A stretch of DNA of 64,000 bases from positions 124,001 to 188,000 of the forward strand of contig JALHMF010000003.1 in assembly GCA_022844205.1 (NCBI GenBank), given 5' to 3'. The notes under the pieces are model-generated. The model was not told the origin of the DNA. It saw only the letters and a list, made by a program, of their open reading frames with translations, and made no database searches. Both the position numbers and the translations under genes were made by a program. This DNA is from Xanthobacteraceae bacterium (GTDB taxonomy: Bacteria; Pseudomonadota; Alphaproteobacteria; Rhizobiales; Xanthobacteraceae). Below are positions 45,614 to 55,999 of this stretch, piece by piece; the first letter of the stretch is position 1; every line of letters starts with the position of its first letter.

Positions 45614-46501
45614 TTACGCAGTCCTTCCAAACAGGCCGGCCGGCCGGATCAGCAGCACGATCGCCATGATGACGAAGATCACGGTGTTCGACGCTTCCGG
45701 AAAAAATACCTTGGTCAATCCTTCGACGATGCCGAGCGTGAAGCCGGTCACGATCGCGCCCATGATCGAGCCCATGCCGCCGATCACGACGACGGCGAAC
45801 ACGACGATGATGAGGTCGGCACCCATCAGCGGGTTCACGTTGTAGATGGGTGCCGCCATCACGCCGGCGAGCGCCGCAAGCCCGACACCGAAACCGTAAG
45901 TCAGCGTGATCATGCGCGGCACATTGATGCCGAAGGCGCGCACGAGCGTCGGATTTTCCGTGGCGGCACGCAGATTGGCGCCAAGCCGCGTGCGCTCAAT
46001 CACGAACCACGTCGTCAGGCATATCGTGAGCGAGAATACGATCACCCAGACGCGATAGTTCGGCAAAAACATGAAACCGAGATTCTGACCGCCGGTCAGC
46101 GACTGCGGCATTTGATACGGCAGGCCGCTTGAGCCGAAGTAATTGCGGAACACGCCCTGGATGATGAGCGCGAGACCGAAGGTGAGCAGCAATCCGTAAA
46201 GGTGATCGAGCTTGTAGAGCCGCTGCAGGAACAACCGCTCGACAACAACACCCGTGAAGCCGACGACGATCGGCACGATCACCAGCGACCACCAGTAGCC
46301 CAGCCCGAAATGCTGCAACAGAAACCACGCCACGAACGCGCCCATCATGTACTGCGCGCCGTGCGTGAAATTGATGATGTTCAGCATGCCGAAAATCACC
46401 GCGAGCCCGAGGCTCAGCAGCGCGTAGAACGAGCCGTTGATCAGCCCGAGCAGAAGCTGGCCGAACAACGCTTGCGAGGGAATGCCGAAGATTTCGAACA
46501 T
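45614..46501 (-). CDS. livH: Branched-chain amino acid type ABC transporter, permease LivH
   Basis: 295 residues, about eight membrane helices. Signatures: GLINGSFYALLSLGLAVIFGMLNIINFTHG and RTRLGANLRAATENPTLVRAFGIN (EAA loop contacting the ATPases), GGMGSIMGAIVTGF near the C-terminus. Separated from the upstream binding-protein gene by a strong intercistronic hairpin. Confidence 0.95.
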   Translation of the reverse strand: MFEIFGIPSQALFGQLLLGLINGSFYALLSLGLAVIFGMLNIINFTHGAQYMMGAFVAWFLLQHFGLGYWWSLVIVPIVVGFTGVVVERLFLQRLYKLDHLYGLLLTFGLALIIQGVFRNYFGSSGLPYQMPQSLTGGQNLGFMFLPNYRVWVIVFSLTICLTTWFVIERTRLGANLRAATENPTLVRAFGINVPRMITLTYGFGVGLAALAGVMAAPIYNVNPLMGADLIIVVFAVVVIGGMGSIMGAIVTGFTLGIVEGLTKVFFPEASNTVIFVIMAIVLLIRPAGLFGRTA

Positions 46502-46517
46502 GAGCGGTTCTTTGCTT

Positions 46518-46546
46518 CGAGGGACGGGCTCATCGCCCGTCCCTCG
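46518..46546. other. Intercistronic hairpin between binding-protein gene and livH
   Basis: Perfect 12-bp arms CGAGGGACGGGC/GCCCGTCCCTCG with a 5-nt loop. In the direction of the liv transcript (minus strand) no T-run follows, so it is not a terminator for it; the T-run lies on the plus-strand side. Such hairpins after binding-protein genes protect the upstream mRNA and give more binding protein than permease, for example in the mal operon. Confidence 0.7.
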
Positions 46547-46564
46547 ATTTTTCCGTAGCTGCGC

Positions 46565-47776
46565 TTAGTTCGTGACCAGCGGGCACTTGCCTTCCGCGAG
46601 CGGGCGGAACGCCTGATCCGCCGGGATCGTGGCGCGGAGCTTGTAGTAGTCCCACGGCTTCTTGGATTCTTCCGGCTTCTTCACTTCGAAAAGATACATC
46701 GGATGAATCTTGCGGCCGTCGGCACGGATTTCGCCCTTGCCCATCAGTTTGTCGTCGGTCGGCGTCGCTTTCATTTTTGCGACCACCGCCTTGCCGTCGG
46801 CATCGGACTTCAAGTCGGCGACCGCCTTCAGATAGTGCGTGACGGCCGAGTAAACGCCGGCATGCACCATGCTCGGATGAACGCCCTTGTTCGCGGCCGA
46901 GAACTTGGCGGCGAACGCGCGATTGGTGTCGTTCATGTCCCAGTACCAGGCCTCGGTGAAGATCAGGCCCTGCGCCGTCTTCAGACCGAGCGAGTGAACG
47001 TCGGTGAGGAACACGAGCAGCCCGGCGAGATTCTGGCCGCCCGCGACGATTCCGAATTCGGACGCTTGCTTGATCGCATTGGTCGTGTCGGCACCCGCGT
47101 TGGCGAGGCCGATGATCTTCGCCTTCGAGGTCTGCGCCTGCAGCAGGAAGGACGAGAAGTCAGTGCCCGGGAACGGATGGCGGACCTTGCCAACCACCTT
47201 GCCGCCGTTCTTCAGCACGACCGCTTCCGTGTCGCGCTCGAGCGCATGGCCGAATGCATAGTCGGCGGTGAGGAAGAACCAGCTGTCGCCACCGGTCTTC
47301 ACGATGGCGTTGCCGGTACCATTGGCGAGCGCCCAGGTGTCATAAGTCCAGTGCACCGTATTCGGCGAGCACTTGTCGCCGGTCAGGTTGGACGCGGCGG
47401 CGCCCGAGATCAGAAATACCTTGTTCTTCTCACGGACGATTTCGTTCACCGCGAGCGCCACCGAGGAGGTCGGCACGTCGACGATCACATCGACCTTGTC
47501 GACGTCGATCCAGGTGCGGACGACGTTCGAGCCGATGTCCGGCTTGTTCTGGTGGTCGGCGCCGAGGATCTCGACCTTGAGACCCTTCGCGGCCGCGCCG
47601 AAGTCTTCAACCGCCATGCGGGCGGCAAGCACCGAACCCGGACCGGCGAGGTCCGCGTAGGTGCCCGACATGTCGTTCATGACGCCGATCTTGATGACGC
47701 CGTCGGAAATCTGCGCATGCGCTGCGGTGCTGAGCAGCATCGCGGCGGCAAACGCCATTAAGCTTGTGGTTTTCAT
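46565..47776 (-). CDS. Branched-chain amino acid type ABC transporter, periplasmic substrate-binding protein
   Basis: 403 residues with a Sec signal peptide (about 1-21, AHA-Q). Type I periplasmic binding fold (Peripla_BP_6): ISDGVIKIGVMNDMSGTYADLAGPG, SGAAASNLTGDKCSPNTVHW and AYGH-like YAFGHALERDTEAVV. The ligand is not certain; close relatives bind various amino or carboxylic acids, and the position next to putA makes proline or a related compound a reasonable guess only. GGAGGAG ribosome site before ATG 47776; an upstream start at 47791 is rejected. Confidence 0.93.
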   Translation of the reverse strand: MKTTSLMAFAAAMLLSTAAHAQISDGVIKIGVMNDMSGTYADLAGPGSVLAARMAVEDFGAAAKGLKVEILGADHQNKPDIGSNVVRTWIDVDKVDVIVDVPTSSVALAVNEIVREKNKVFLISGAAASNLTGDKCSPNTVHWTYDTWALANGTGNAIVKTGGDSWFFLTADYAFGHALERDTEAVVLKNGGKVVGKVRHPFPGTDFSSFLLQAQTSKAKIIGLANAGADTTNAIKQASEFGIVAGGQNLAGLLVFLTDVHSLGLKTAQGLIFTEAWYWDMNDTNRAFAAKFSAANKGVHPSMVHAGVYSAVTHYLKAVADLKSDADGKAVVAKMKATPTDDKLMGKGEIRADGRKIHPMYLFEVKKPEESKKPWDYYKLRATIPADQAFRPLAEGKCPLVTN

Positions 47777-47817
47777 TTTGACTCCTCCCAAACAACGACC
47801 GGCGAATTCTCGCCGGG

Positions 47818-48534
47818 TTAGACTCCAAGATATTCATGGAGCGTTTCAGTCTTGGCGTCCAGTTCGGAATTCTCGAACCGTTCCACGACCTTACCGTGTT
47901 CCATGATGTAGTATCGATCCGCCACCGTCGAAGCGAAACGGAAATTCTGCTCGACGAGCAGAATGGTGAATCCCTGTGCCTTGAGCGTCTTAATAGTCTT
48001 GCCGATCTGCTGGATGATGACGGGCGCCAGACCCTCGGTCGGCTCATCGAGCAGCAACAGCCTCGCCCCGGTGCGCAGAATGCGGCCGATCGCAAGCATC
48101 TGCTGCTCGCCCCCGGAAAGCTTCGTGCCCTGGCTCGAGCCAAGGCGTTCTTTCAGGTTTGGAAACAGCGTGAAAATCTGTTCGAGGGACAGCCCGCCGG
48201 AGCGGATTTGCGGCGGAAGCAGGAGATTTTCCTCAACATTGAGGCTCGCAAAAATTCCGCGCTCCTCCGGACAGAATGCAATGCCTGCCCGGGCGATCTT
48301 GTCCGAGGTCTTGCCGATCAGTTCCTGATTGTCGAAACGCACCGATCCGGTGCGCTGGCCGACAATGCCCATGATGGATTTCAGCGTAGTCGTCTTGCCC
48401 GCACCGTTGCGGCCAAGCAGCGTCACCACCTCGCCCGGAAAAATATCGAAGTTAACGCCGTGCAGGATGTGGGACTCGCCGTACCACGCCTGCAAATCGT
48501 TCACGCTGAGAAGCGGCATGCGGGTATCAAGCAT
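47818..48534 (-). CDS. livF: Branched-chain amino acid type ABC transporter ATPase LivF
   Basis: 238 residues. Walker A GRNGAGKTT, Q-loop region, ABC signature LSGGEQQML, Walker B LLLLDEPTEGLAP and switch His region FTILLVEQN (the LivF-type VEQN). ATG 48534 overlaps the livG stop by 8 nt; ATG 48519 (MPLLSVND) is an alternative. Confidence 0.95.
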   Translation of the reverse strand: MLDTRMPLLSVNDLQAWYGESHILHGVNFDIFPGEVVTLLGRNGAGKTTTLKSIMGIVGQRTGSVRFDNQELIGKTSDKIARAGIAFCPEERGIFASLNVEENLLLPPQIRSGGLSLEQIFTLFPNLKERLGSSQGTKLSGGEQQMLAIGRILRTGARLLLLDEPTEGLAPVIIQQIGKTIKTLKAQGFTILLVEQNFRFASTVADRYYIMEHGKVVERFENSELDAKTETLHEYLGV

Positions 48535-49282
48535 GACCCGTTCCCATGTAAGCCTCGCGCACTTCAGGATTCTTGGAGACCGTTTCGTAATCGCCCTCGG
48601 CGAGGATGCGGCCGCGCGTCAAAACCGTGATCTTGTCCGAGAGGTCCGACACGACGCTCAGATTGTGTTCGACCATCAATACGGTGCGGTCGGCCGAGAC
48701 GCGCTTGATCAGGGCCGCGATGCGGTCGATGTCCTCATGGCCCATGCCGGCGGTCGGCTCGTCGAGCAGCAGCATTTCCGGATCGAGCGCCAGCGTGGTC
48801 GCGATCTCCAGCACGCGCTTGCGGCCATAGGGAAGTTCGACGGCGGTCCAGTTCGAAAACGACTCCAGGCCCACATCGGTCAGCAGCTGCATCGCCCGCT
48901 CATTGAGATTGTCGAGCACGCCCTTGGAGCGCCAGAAGTCGAACGAGCCACCGCGCACGCGCTGAAGCGCGATGCGGACGTTTTCCAGCAGCGTCAGATG
49001 CGGGAACACCGCCGAAATCTGGAACGAGCGCACAAGCCCAAGGCGCGCGACATCCGCGGGTGCCAGATGGGTGATGTCGTTGCCCTTGTATTTGATGCGG
49101 CCCTTGCTCGGGCTCAGAAACTTGGTGAGGAGATTGAAGCAGGTGGTCTTGCCGGCGCCGTTCGGACCGATCAGCGCGTGAATGGTGCCGCGTTCGACCC
49201 GAAGATTGACCCCGCTGACCGCAACAAAACCGGCAAACTCTTTGGTGAGATCCTCGGTTTCGAGGATCGCTTCCTTACTCAT
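48527..49282 (-). CDS. livG: Branched-chain amino acid type ABC transporter ATPase LivG
   Basis: 251 residues. Walker A GPNGAGKTT, Walker B LLLDEPTAGMG, signature motif degenerated to ELPYGRKRVLEIA as normal for LivG, and VLMVEHNLSVV with the switch His. First gene of the transporter unit, 107 nt after the putA stop on the same strand. Confidence 0.95.
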   Translation of the reverse strand: MSKEAILETEDLTKEFAGFVAVSGVNLRVERGTIHALIGPNGAGKTTCFNLLTKFLSPSKGRIKYKGNDITHLAPADVARLGLVRSFQISAVFPHLTLLENVRIALQRVRGGSFDFWRSKGVLDNLNERAMQLLTDVGLESFSNWTAVELPYGRKRVLEIATTLALDPEMLLLDEPTAGMGHEDIDRIAALIKRVSADRTVLMVEHNLSVVSDLSDKITVLTRGRILAEGDYETVSKNPEVREAYMGTGHA

Positions 49283-49389
49283 TCAACTCCCCCGCCCGGC
49301 ACTGTCAGCCGGTTTGCCGATGCCGTCCATAGCCGTAACAAATACCGTAAGCAACGGACCAATCGGTTATTCCAGCACGGGGCCAAAAA

Positions 49390-52300
49390 CTAGGCATTCA
49401 GCCCCGGCTCGTCCGCTTCATCCAGCGCCAGAAGTTCCGCATTGCCTCCGGCCGCTGCGGTATTGGTTGTAACGGTCTGCTCCGACATGAACCGGAGGAG
49501 ATAGTTCGGCCCGCCCGCCTTGGGCCCGGTTCCGGACAGGCCCTGTCCGCCGAACGGCTGCACGCCGACAACCGCGCCGATCATGTTGCGGTTCACATAA
49601 ATGTTGCCGGCGGGCATCCGCCGCACGATGCGCTCCACCGTGCTCTCGATCCGCGAATGGACGCCCAGCGTCAGGCCATAGCCGTTGGAGCCGATTTCAT
49701 CCAGCAGCGGTTCCAGTTCGCTCTCGCGATAGCGGACGACATGCAGGATCGGACCGAACACTTCTTTGGCAAGTTCGCCTGCGCGCTTCAGTTCGATGAC
49801 ATGCGGGGCGACAAACTGGCCGCTGTCCGGTACATTCCCCGCATAGATCAACTTCGCGGACTTCTTTATTGCTTCCACATGCGAAAGCAGGTTTGCCTTC
49901 GCTTCGCTGTCGATCACAGGACCGACTTTCACTGCGAAATCGCGCGGGTCGCCGATGGCGAGTTCACGCGCAGCACCAACGATCATTTCGATCATTGCGT
50001 CCGCGACTTCTTCCTGAATGCAAAGCAACCGCAAGGCCGAACAGCGCTGCCCGGCCGAACGGAATGCCGAGCTGACCACATCGTCGGCCACCTGTTCCGG
50101 GAGTGCCGTCGCATCGGCGATCATTGCGTTGATGCCGCCTGTCTCGGCGATCAGCGGAACGATCGCATTGTCCTTCGCGGCAAGCGACCGGTTGATCAGC
50201 CGCGCCACTTCCGTGGAGCCGGTGAACACGACACCTGCTGTTTTCTCATGCGCGACCAGCTGCGCGCCGGTCTTGCCGTCGCCCGGAACGAATTGGAGTG
50301 CCTCGGGAGGTACGCCCGCTTCATGCAGAAGCCGGATCGCCTCAAAGGCGATCACCGGCGTCTGCTCGGCGGGCTTTGCGATTACCGCGTTACCGGCAGC
50401 GAGCGCCGCAGTCACCTGACCCATGAAAATCGCGAGCGGAAAATTCCAAGGCGAAATCGCCACGAAAATTCCGCGCGCCCGGTAGGCGAGAATATTCGTC
50501 TCGCCGGTCGGACCGGGCATCCGCGTATCGATCCCCAGCAGCCGCCGCGCTTCGGCTGCGTAGTACCGGCAGAAATCAACGGCCTCGCGCACCTCAGACA
50601 CCGCATCGTCGATAGTCTTGCCGTCTTCGATTTGCAGGAGATGCAGGAAACGTCCGCGGCGCGCTTCCAGAAGATCAGCCGTCCGATCGAGCGCAGCGGC
50701 CCGATCAGCGGCAGCTATATTGCTCCATTGCGTAAAGCCCCTTGCAGCCGAAGCGAATGCCGCATCGACATGCTGGATGCGCGCATCAAGCACGCGCCAC
50801 ATTCCAGCGGATTTTCCAATAGGGCTTTCGCTTTCCCTTGCTGCCCCCTCGGTTTCCTTTCCGGCAATGATCGGACAAGCACGCATCCCGCCTACGCTGC
50901 GGTCCATTTCCGCGACAAGACGATCGACGGAAGTACGATGACCGAATTCGATTCCTGCGGAGTTTCTGCGTGCCGGTGCAAATAGCTCGGCGGGAAGCCG
51001 CAAATTCGGATGCCGCGCGTGTTCCGGCGATCCGATGATTTCAGCGGGCAATCGCAGCAGCCGCTCCACCGGCACGGACGGATCGGCCGTCTCCGAAACG
51101 AAAGACGAGTTGGCGCCGTTCTCCAGAAGCCTCCGCACGAGATAAGCCAGCAGGTTCTTGTGGCTGCCGACCGGAGCATAGGTCCGGCACGCTACACCCG
51201 GCATCGACTTAAGCAGGTGGCTGTATAAGGCATTGCCCATGCCGTGCAGGCGCTGGAATTCGTAACCCTCCACACCTCCGGCAAGCACGATCACGGAGGC
51301 GACCGTCGTGGCGTTATGCGTGGCGAACTGCGAGAAAATCCGGTTACGCTTCGACAGCAGCAATTCCGTGCACACGGTGTAATTCAGATCGGTCATCGCC
51401 TTGCGGGTGAATACCGGATAGTCGGGAAGACCCCGCTCCTGTGCGCGCTTGATCTCCGTATCCCAATAGGCGCCCTTCACCAGCCGCACCATCAGACGGC
51501 GGTTGAGCGCCTGCGCCTGATCGGCAGTCCATTCGATCACTTCGCGTGCACGCTTCTGATACGCCTGGACCGCAAGCCCGAATCCTTCCCAACCCGCGAG
51601 CGCGCGGTCCGAAAGCACCGCGCGAAATATATCGAGCGAAAGTTCAAGCCGGTCGGCCTCTTCCGCGTCGATGGTGAAGTTCAGCTCGAAGGACCTTGCG
51701 AGACGCGCAAGTTCGAGCACAAGCGGCGAAAGTTCGGACCGCACGCGCTCCCGGTTAGGCGCCTCATAAACCGGATGCAGCGCCGAGAGTTTGATGGAAA
51801 TACCCCCGCGCTCGGGCAAGCGCTGTTTTGTTTCCGCCCGGCCGATCGCTTCGATGGCGTGCGCGTAGGAATCGAAATAATGTTTGGCGTCCTCCGCTGT
51901 GCGCGCGCCCTCCCCCAGCATGTCGAAGGAATATCGGTACGCTTCACCGCCGCCGGACTGCGAACGCTTCAGCGCATCCTCGATGGTCTGCCCCAGAACG
52001 AAATGATTGCCGAGCAAGCGCATCGCCTGCCGCGTCGCCAGCCTCAGCGCGGGAAGCCCAAGACGTTTTGCAAGCAGTACGATGATGCTGTCGGGCTGGT
52101 CCTCGGGCTTTACAATGCTCGCAGCGACACCCAGCGCCCAGGCCGACGCGTTCACCAGCAGTGCATTCGACTTTGCCTCATGGTGGATGAAATCGCCAAA
52201 GCCGAGCTTGTCCTCGATCAGGCGGTTCGCCGTGGCGGCGTCCGGCACGCGGAGCAGCGCTTCCGCGAGCACCATCAGCGCAAGGCCCTCCTTGGTGGAG

Positions 52301-52521
52301 AGCGAATATTCGCGCAGCAATTCCTCGATGCCACCGAACGCTCCAGTCTCCGCGCGGATCGCGGTGACGAGTTCGCGCGTGTGTTCTTTTACCCGCTCCG
52401 CATCGGCCGCCGGCATGCGTGTGTCGCGAAGCAGCCTACGGGCGATCTCGACATCGTCGGCGGCATAAGGCGCAACAAAGGCAGGGAATTCCGAATTCGT
52501 TTGCTGCGCGGAATGACTCAT
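49390..52521 (-). CDS. putA: Bifunctional proline dehydrogenase / P5C dehydrogenase
   Basis: Oxidises proline to glutamate in two steps (FAD then NAD). 1043 residues. PRODH barrel in the first half (about 180-460) with AYWDTEIKRAQERG, RRLMVRLVKGAYWD and FATHNATTVASV; ALDH domain in the second half (about 540-1005) with AISPWNFPLAIFMGQVTAAL, GSTEVARLI and the catalytic Cys in SAGQRCSALRLL, then GPILHVVRY. There is no N-terminal ribbon-helix-helix DNA-binding domain as in E. coli PutA, so it is the shorter, non-regulatory PutA type. A liv-type transporter follows 107 nt downstream. Confidence 0.97.
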   Translation of the reverse strand: MSHSAQQTNSEFPAFVAPYAADDVEIARRLLRDTRMPAADAERVKEHTRELVTAIRAETGAFGGIEELLREYSLSTKEGLALMVLAEALLRVPDAATANRLIEDKLGFGDFIHHEAKSNALLVNASAWALGVAASIVKPEDQPDSIIVLLAKRLGLPALRLATRQAMRLLGNHFVLGQTIEDALKRSQSGGGEAYRYSFDMLGEGARTAEDAKHYFDSYAHAIEAIGRAETKQRLPERGGISIKLSALHPVYEAPNRERVRSELSPLVLELARLARSFELNFTIDAEEADRLELSLDIFRAVLSDRALAGWEGFGLAVQAYQKRAREVIEWTADQAQALNRRLMVRLVKGAYWDTEIKRAQERGLPDYPVFTRKAMTDLNYTVCTELLLSKRNRIFSQFATHNATTVASVIVLAGGVEGYEFQRLHGMGNALYSHLLKSMPGVACRTYAPVGSHKNLLAYLVRRLLENGANSSFVSETADPSVPVERLLRLPAEIIGSPEHARHPNLRLPAELFAPARRNSAGIEFGHRTSVDRLVAEMDRSVGGMRACPIIAGKETEGAARESESPIGKSAGMWRVLDARIQHVDAAFASAARGFTQWSNIAAADRAAALDRTADLLEARRGRFLHLLQIEDGKTIDDAVSEVREAVDFCRYYAAEARRLLGIDTRMPGPTGETNILAYRARGIFVAISPWNFPLAIFMGQVTAALAAGNAVIAKPAEQTPVIAFEAIRLLHEAGVPPEALQFVPGDGKTGAQLVAHEKTAGVVFTGSTEVARLINRSLAAKDNAIVPLIAETGGINAMIADATALPEQVADDVVSSAFRSAGQRCSALRLLCIQEEVADAMIEMIVGAARELAIGDPRDFAVKVGPVIDSEAKANLLSHVEAIKKSAKLIYAGNVPDSGQFVAPHVIELKRAGELAKEVFGPILHVVRYRESELEPLLDEIGSNGYGLTLGVHSRIESTVERIVRRMPAGNIYVNRNMIGAVVGVQPFGGQGLSGTGPKAGGPNYLLRFMSEQTVTTNTAAAGGNAELLALDEADEPGLNA

Positions 52522-52599
52522 GCTGCCTCGAACCGGTTGCTGCGGCTTACGGTGTAAGCGGCGGACTGCCGCTGTCCGGCGTGCAGGTCCGCGCTGGAA

Positions 52600-53358
52600 T
52601 CAGGAACTCTTGCGCCGCGCGGCGTCCAGCGTCCGCTGGCATTCGCCGAGTTCATACAGCGTGGACTTTAACAGCCGCACCGCCTCCGGGGAAAACTTTG
52701 CGCCCGCCGGCACGGGTGCCGGTGCCGCCGGCACAACCGGCTTTGCGGGAGCAGAACGGGCGGCGGAAGTTTCCGGAGCAGGTGCGTGCCGCATTAAAAA
52801 CGGGGGCGGCACAGGCTCCGCAGGACGGATCGGACCTTGCGAGCGGCGGAACGGAAACGGCGGCATGTTCTCGTCCGTTTCCTTCGGCGGCGCAGGCTGC
52901 GGGACCGGCATCTCCACCACGCGCGGCAATTCGGGTGCTGGACGGCCGGGCCGCAGCGACGGCAGTAGATCGATCAGACCGCTGCGGCTGCGCGCGCCCG
53001 GCTCACCGGGTTCTTCCTCTGCGACGCGGCCCGTGTCTGCTAGGGCCGGTGCAGAGTGGGAAATTTTGCCCGCGTCCTCCGCCTCGACCGCAAGCCCGAT
53101 CGACTGCACATGGCGCACACCCTGCTCGCGCAGGATCTGCTGCACGCCGCGGATCGTGTAGCCCTCCCCGTATAAAAGGTGGCGGATGCCGCGCAGGAGT
53201 TCGACGTCGTCCGGCCGGTAATAGCGCCGCCCGCCGCCGCGCTTCAGCGGCTTGATCTGGCCGAAGCGCGTTTCCCAAAAACGGAGCACATGCTGCGGCA
53301 GGCCGAGGTCTTCGGCGACTTCGCTGATGGTGCGGAAGGCGTCGGGGCCTTTCTCCAC
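52600..53358 (-). CDS. MerR-family transcriptional regulator with proline-rich C-terminal region
   Basis: 252 residues. N-terminal winged-helix MerR domain (about 8-80): [22 protein letters not shown] then [35 protein letters not shown]. It is followed by about 120 residues rich in Pro and Ala without predicted fold and a short C-terminal helix ([25 protein letters not shown]) that could be the dimerisation helix. No metal-binding Cys are seen. I prefer the GTG at 53358 because GGAG lies 5 nt upstream and the protein family begins there; a start at 53439 is annotated by ORF length only. Located after ihfA, as is usual in Rhizobiales. Target genes unknown. Confidence 0.9.
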   Translation of the reverse strand: MEKGPDAFRTISEVAEDLGLPQHVLRFWETRFGQIKPLKRGGGRRYYRPDDVELLRGIRHLLYGEGYTIRGVQQILREQGVRHVQSIGLAVEAEDAGKISHSAPALADTGRVAEEEPGEPGARSRSGLIDLLPSLRPGRPAPELPRVVEMPVPQPAPPKETDENMPPFPFRRSQGPIRPAEPVPPPFLMRHAPAPETSAARSAPAKPVVPAAPAPVPAGAKFSPEAVRLLKSTLYELGECQRTLDAARRKSS

Positions 53359-53512
53359 GGAAGCTCCAATCGGCGGACCAGCAATCCGGCGTGCGGGCAC
53401 GTATATCGATTCGCGTACGGAGTTTAACCGATGGCCCACGCGCCGGCACCCTGCGCGCGGCGATCCCCACGTATACGATGGTGTGTTGCGGCCCGCGTTA
53501 GGCCAGCAGCAC

Positions 53513-53824
53513 TCAACGCTTCTTGCCGTCGGCCCGGTCGTTGATGCGCGACTTCAGGATGTTGGACGGCTTGAACACCATCACGCGGCGCGGCTCGATC
53601 GGAACCTCCTCGCCGGTTTTCGGATTGCGTCCGATGCGGCGCCCCTTGTTGCGAACGATGAACGAACCGAACGAGGAGAGTTTTACATTCTCCCCCCGCG
53701 CCAGTGTGTCGGTCAGTTCGCGCAATACGAGTTCGACGAGTGCAGCCGACTCCGTGCGCGACAGGCCAACCTTTTGATAGACGACTTCGCTCAGGTCCGC
53801 GCGAGTTAGTGTCTTCGGCGTCAT
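53513..53824 (-). CDS. ihfA: Integration host factor subunit alpha
   Basis: 103 residues. [29 protein letters not shown] dimer helices, [42 protein letters not shown] with the RNPKTGE DNA-inserting arm. The LSSFGSF and IEPRRVMVF features fit IHF alpha rather than HU. Lies between fabH and merR on the same strand. Confidence 0.95.
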   Translation of the reverse strand: MTPKTLTRADLSEVVYQKVGLSRTESAALVELVLRELTDTLARGENVKLSSFGSFIVRNKGRRIGRNPKTGEEVPIEPRRVMVFKPSNILKSRINDRADGKKR

Positions 53825-53966
53825 TGCAGCCCCCAGCCGCCTCGACAGGTGCTTTTATGTTTCTGTTTTCAAACGATATTCGGGGCTGACAGGGCGGTCA
53901 ACGGCGTCCCGCCATTTGCGGCCGGGTGTGTCATGGACGCCACGCACAATTGTTACAGGTCGGTCC

Positions 53967-54944
53967 TCACCAGCGGACGAGCGCCGAAGCCCAGGTGAAG
54001 CCGCCACCCATTGCTTCCAGCAATACGAGATCGCCCTTCTTGAGCCTTCCGTCGGTCCGGGCTTGCGCCAAAGCGAGCGGAATGGACGCGGCGGACGTAT
54101 TTCCATGCTTGTCGACCGTGATGACGATCTTTTCGGGGGCGATGCCCAGCTTGTGGGCACTGCCATCGATAATGCGCTTGTTGGCCTGATGCGGGACAAA
54201 CCAGGTGATGTCGTCGGCCGTATAGCCCGTCACCCGAAAGGCATCCTCGATCACGTCGGTGATCGCGCCGACCGCGTATTTGAAGACTTCCTTGCCCTCC
54301 ATGCGGAGATGGCCGACCGTTCCGGTCGAGGAAGGCCCCCCATCCACATAGAGCTTGTTCCGATGGCGGCCATCGGAACGCAGGCGCGTGGTGAGGATGC
54401 CCTGATCGGTCTTTTCGCCGGGCTGCTCCACGGCTTCGAGCACGACCGCCCCCGCCCCGTCGCCAAACAGAACGCAGGTGGTGCGGTCGGTCCAGTCCAG
54501 GATGCGGGAAAAGGTTTCCGCGCCGATCACCAGCGCGCATTTGAAATCGCCCGACTGCAGGTAGCGGTCCGCCGTCGCGAGCGCAAAGATGAAGCCCGAG
54601 CACACCGCCTGCACGTCGAACGCCGCACCCCGCGTGATGCCCAGCTCCGCCTGGATCGTGACCGCGGTTGCCGGAAAGGTCTGATCCGGTGTTGAGGTGG
54701 CGAGCACGATCAGGTCGATATCCGCCGCCGTCATGCCGGCATCGGCGAGTGCGGCCTTCGCCGCGTTGATGGCGAGTGTGGAGGTCATCTCGTCCTTGGC
54801 CGCGATGTGCCGCTCGCGAATGCCCGTGCGCTGCACGATCCATTCGTCGGAGGTCGAGACCTGCTCGGCGAGTTCCTTATTGGTGACGGTCTTTGGCGGA
54901 AGATAACCGCCCACGCCCCTGACCACTGAACGCAACTTGCTCAC
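53967..54944 (-). CDS. fabH: 3-oxoacyl-ACP synthase III (KAS III)
   Basis: Starts fatty acid synthesis by condensing acetyl-CoA with malonyl-ACP. 325 residues with full catalytic triad: C115 in VQAVCSGF, H252 in FVPHQANKR and N282 in KHGNTSAAS. Its ATG overlaps the plsX stop by 4 nt (54941-54944), so the two are translationally coupled. Confidence 0.97.
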   Translation of the reverse strand: MSKLRSVVRGVGGYLPPKTVTNKELAEQVSTSDEWIVQRTGIRERHIAAKDEMTSTLAINAAKAALADAGMTAADIDLIVLATSTPDQTFPATAVTIQAELGITRGAAFDVQAVCSGFIFALATADRYLQSGDFKCALVIGAETFSRILDWTDRTTCVLFGDGAGAVVLEAVEQPGEKTDQGILTTRLRSDGRHRNKLYVDGGPSSTGTVGHLRMEGKEVFKYAVGAITDVIEDAFRVTGYTADDITWFVPHQANKRIIDGSAHKLGIAPEKIVITVDKHGNTSAASIPLALAQARTDGRLKKGDLVLLEAMGGGFTWASALVRW

Positions 54945-55999
54945 GATGCCGCCTGTTCTGCGAGGTTCTTTTTCATGAATGCCTCGGAATTGGCAATGCT
55001 GGAAGCGATGCGCGCGAGCAGTTCATGCCGGGCCATGTCATAGCCCACATCGATCGCGTGCGCATAACCTTCCGCATCGGTTCCGCCGTGACTTTTCACC
55101 ACAATGCCATTGAGGCCGAGGAACACGCCGCCGTTCACCTTGCGGGGATCGACTTTGTCCGCCACCGCACGGAACGCGTCGCGGGCAAGATACGCACCGA
55201 TCTTGGCGCGCCATGTCCGCATCATCGCCGCGCGCAGATATTCTTTGATCTGTTTCGCAGTACCTTCGGCCGCCTTCAGCGCGATGTTGCCGGAAAAACC
55301 TTCCGACACCACCACGTCTACGGTGCCCTTGCCAATGTCGTCGCCCTCGACGAAGCCATGATAGATAAAATCCTTCGAGTTCAGCTCGCGCAGGATTTGT
55401 CCCGCCTCGCGCACTTCCTCGACGCCCTTCATTTCCTCGACGCCGACATTCAGCAATCCAATCGTAGGCTGTTCGAGATCGAACAGGATACGCGCCGTCG
55501 CGGCGCCCATCACCGCCATATCGACGAGATTATTTTTATCCGCACCGATGGAGGCGCCGAGATCGAGCACGATGCTTTCGCCGCGTATAGTCGGCCAGAC
55601 GGCGGCAATCGCCGGGCGCTCGATGCCCGGCATCATCTTCAGACAGATTTTCGACATTGCCATCAACGCGCCGGTGTTGCCGGCCGATACGGCCACATCC
55701 GCCTCGCCCTTGCGGACGGCATCGATCGACAGCCACATTGAGGAATTGCGCCGGCCCTCACGCAACGCCTTGCTCGGTTTGTCGCCCATCCGGACGGCGA
55801 CCGGGGTGTGAACGATTTTCGCGCGCTGCTTCAGGTGCTTTTGCCGGTCGAGCAGCGGGCGCAATTTCGCCTCGTCGCCGAACAGCAGGAATTCGGTATC
55901 GGTGCGGTTGATGGCGGCAAGCTCGGCCCCGGGAAGGACCACGTCCGGGCCGAAATCGCCGCCCATCGCGTCAAGCGCAATCCGAACCGGCTTGGTCAT
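54941..55999 (-). CDS. plsX: Phosphate acyltransferase PlsX
   Basis: Converts acyl-ACP to acyl-phosphate for glycerolipid synthesis. 352 residues. Signatures [47 protein letters not shown] and [32 protein letters not shown]. Upstream gene is YceD (122-nt gap with a GC-rich inverted repeat CCCCGGC/GCCGGGG at 56045-56069); downstream is fabH. Confidence 0.97.
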   Translation of the reverse strand: MTKPVRIALDAMGGDFGPDVVLPGAELAAINRTDTEFLLFGDEAKLRPLLDRQKHLKQRAKIVHTPVAVRMGDKPSKALREGRRNSSMWLSIDAVRKGEADVAVSAGNTGALMAMSKICLKMMPGIERPAIAAVWPTIRGESIVLDLGASIGADKNNLVDMAVMGAATARILFDLEQPTIGLLNVGVEEMKGVEEVREAGQILRELNSKDFIYHGFVEGDDIGKGTVDVVVSEGFSGNIALKAAEGTAKQIKEYLRAAMMRTWRAKIGAYLARDAFRAVADKVDPRKVNGGVFLGLNGIVVKSHGGTDAEGYAHAIDVGYDMARHELLARIASSIANSEAFMKKNLAEQAAS

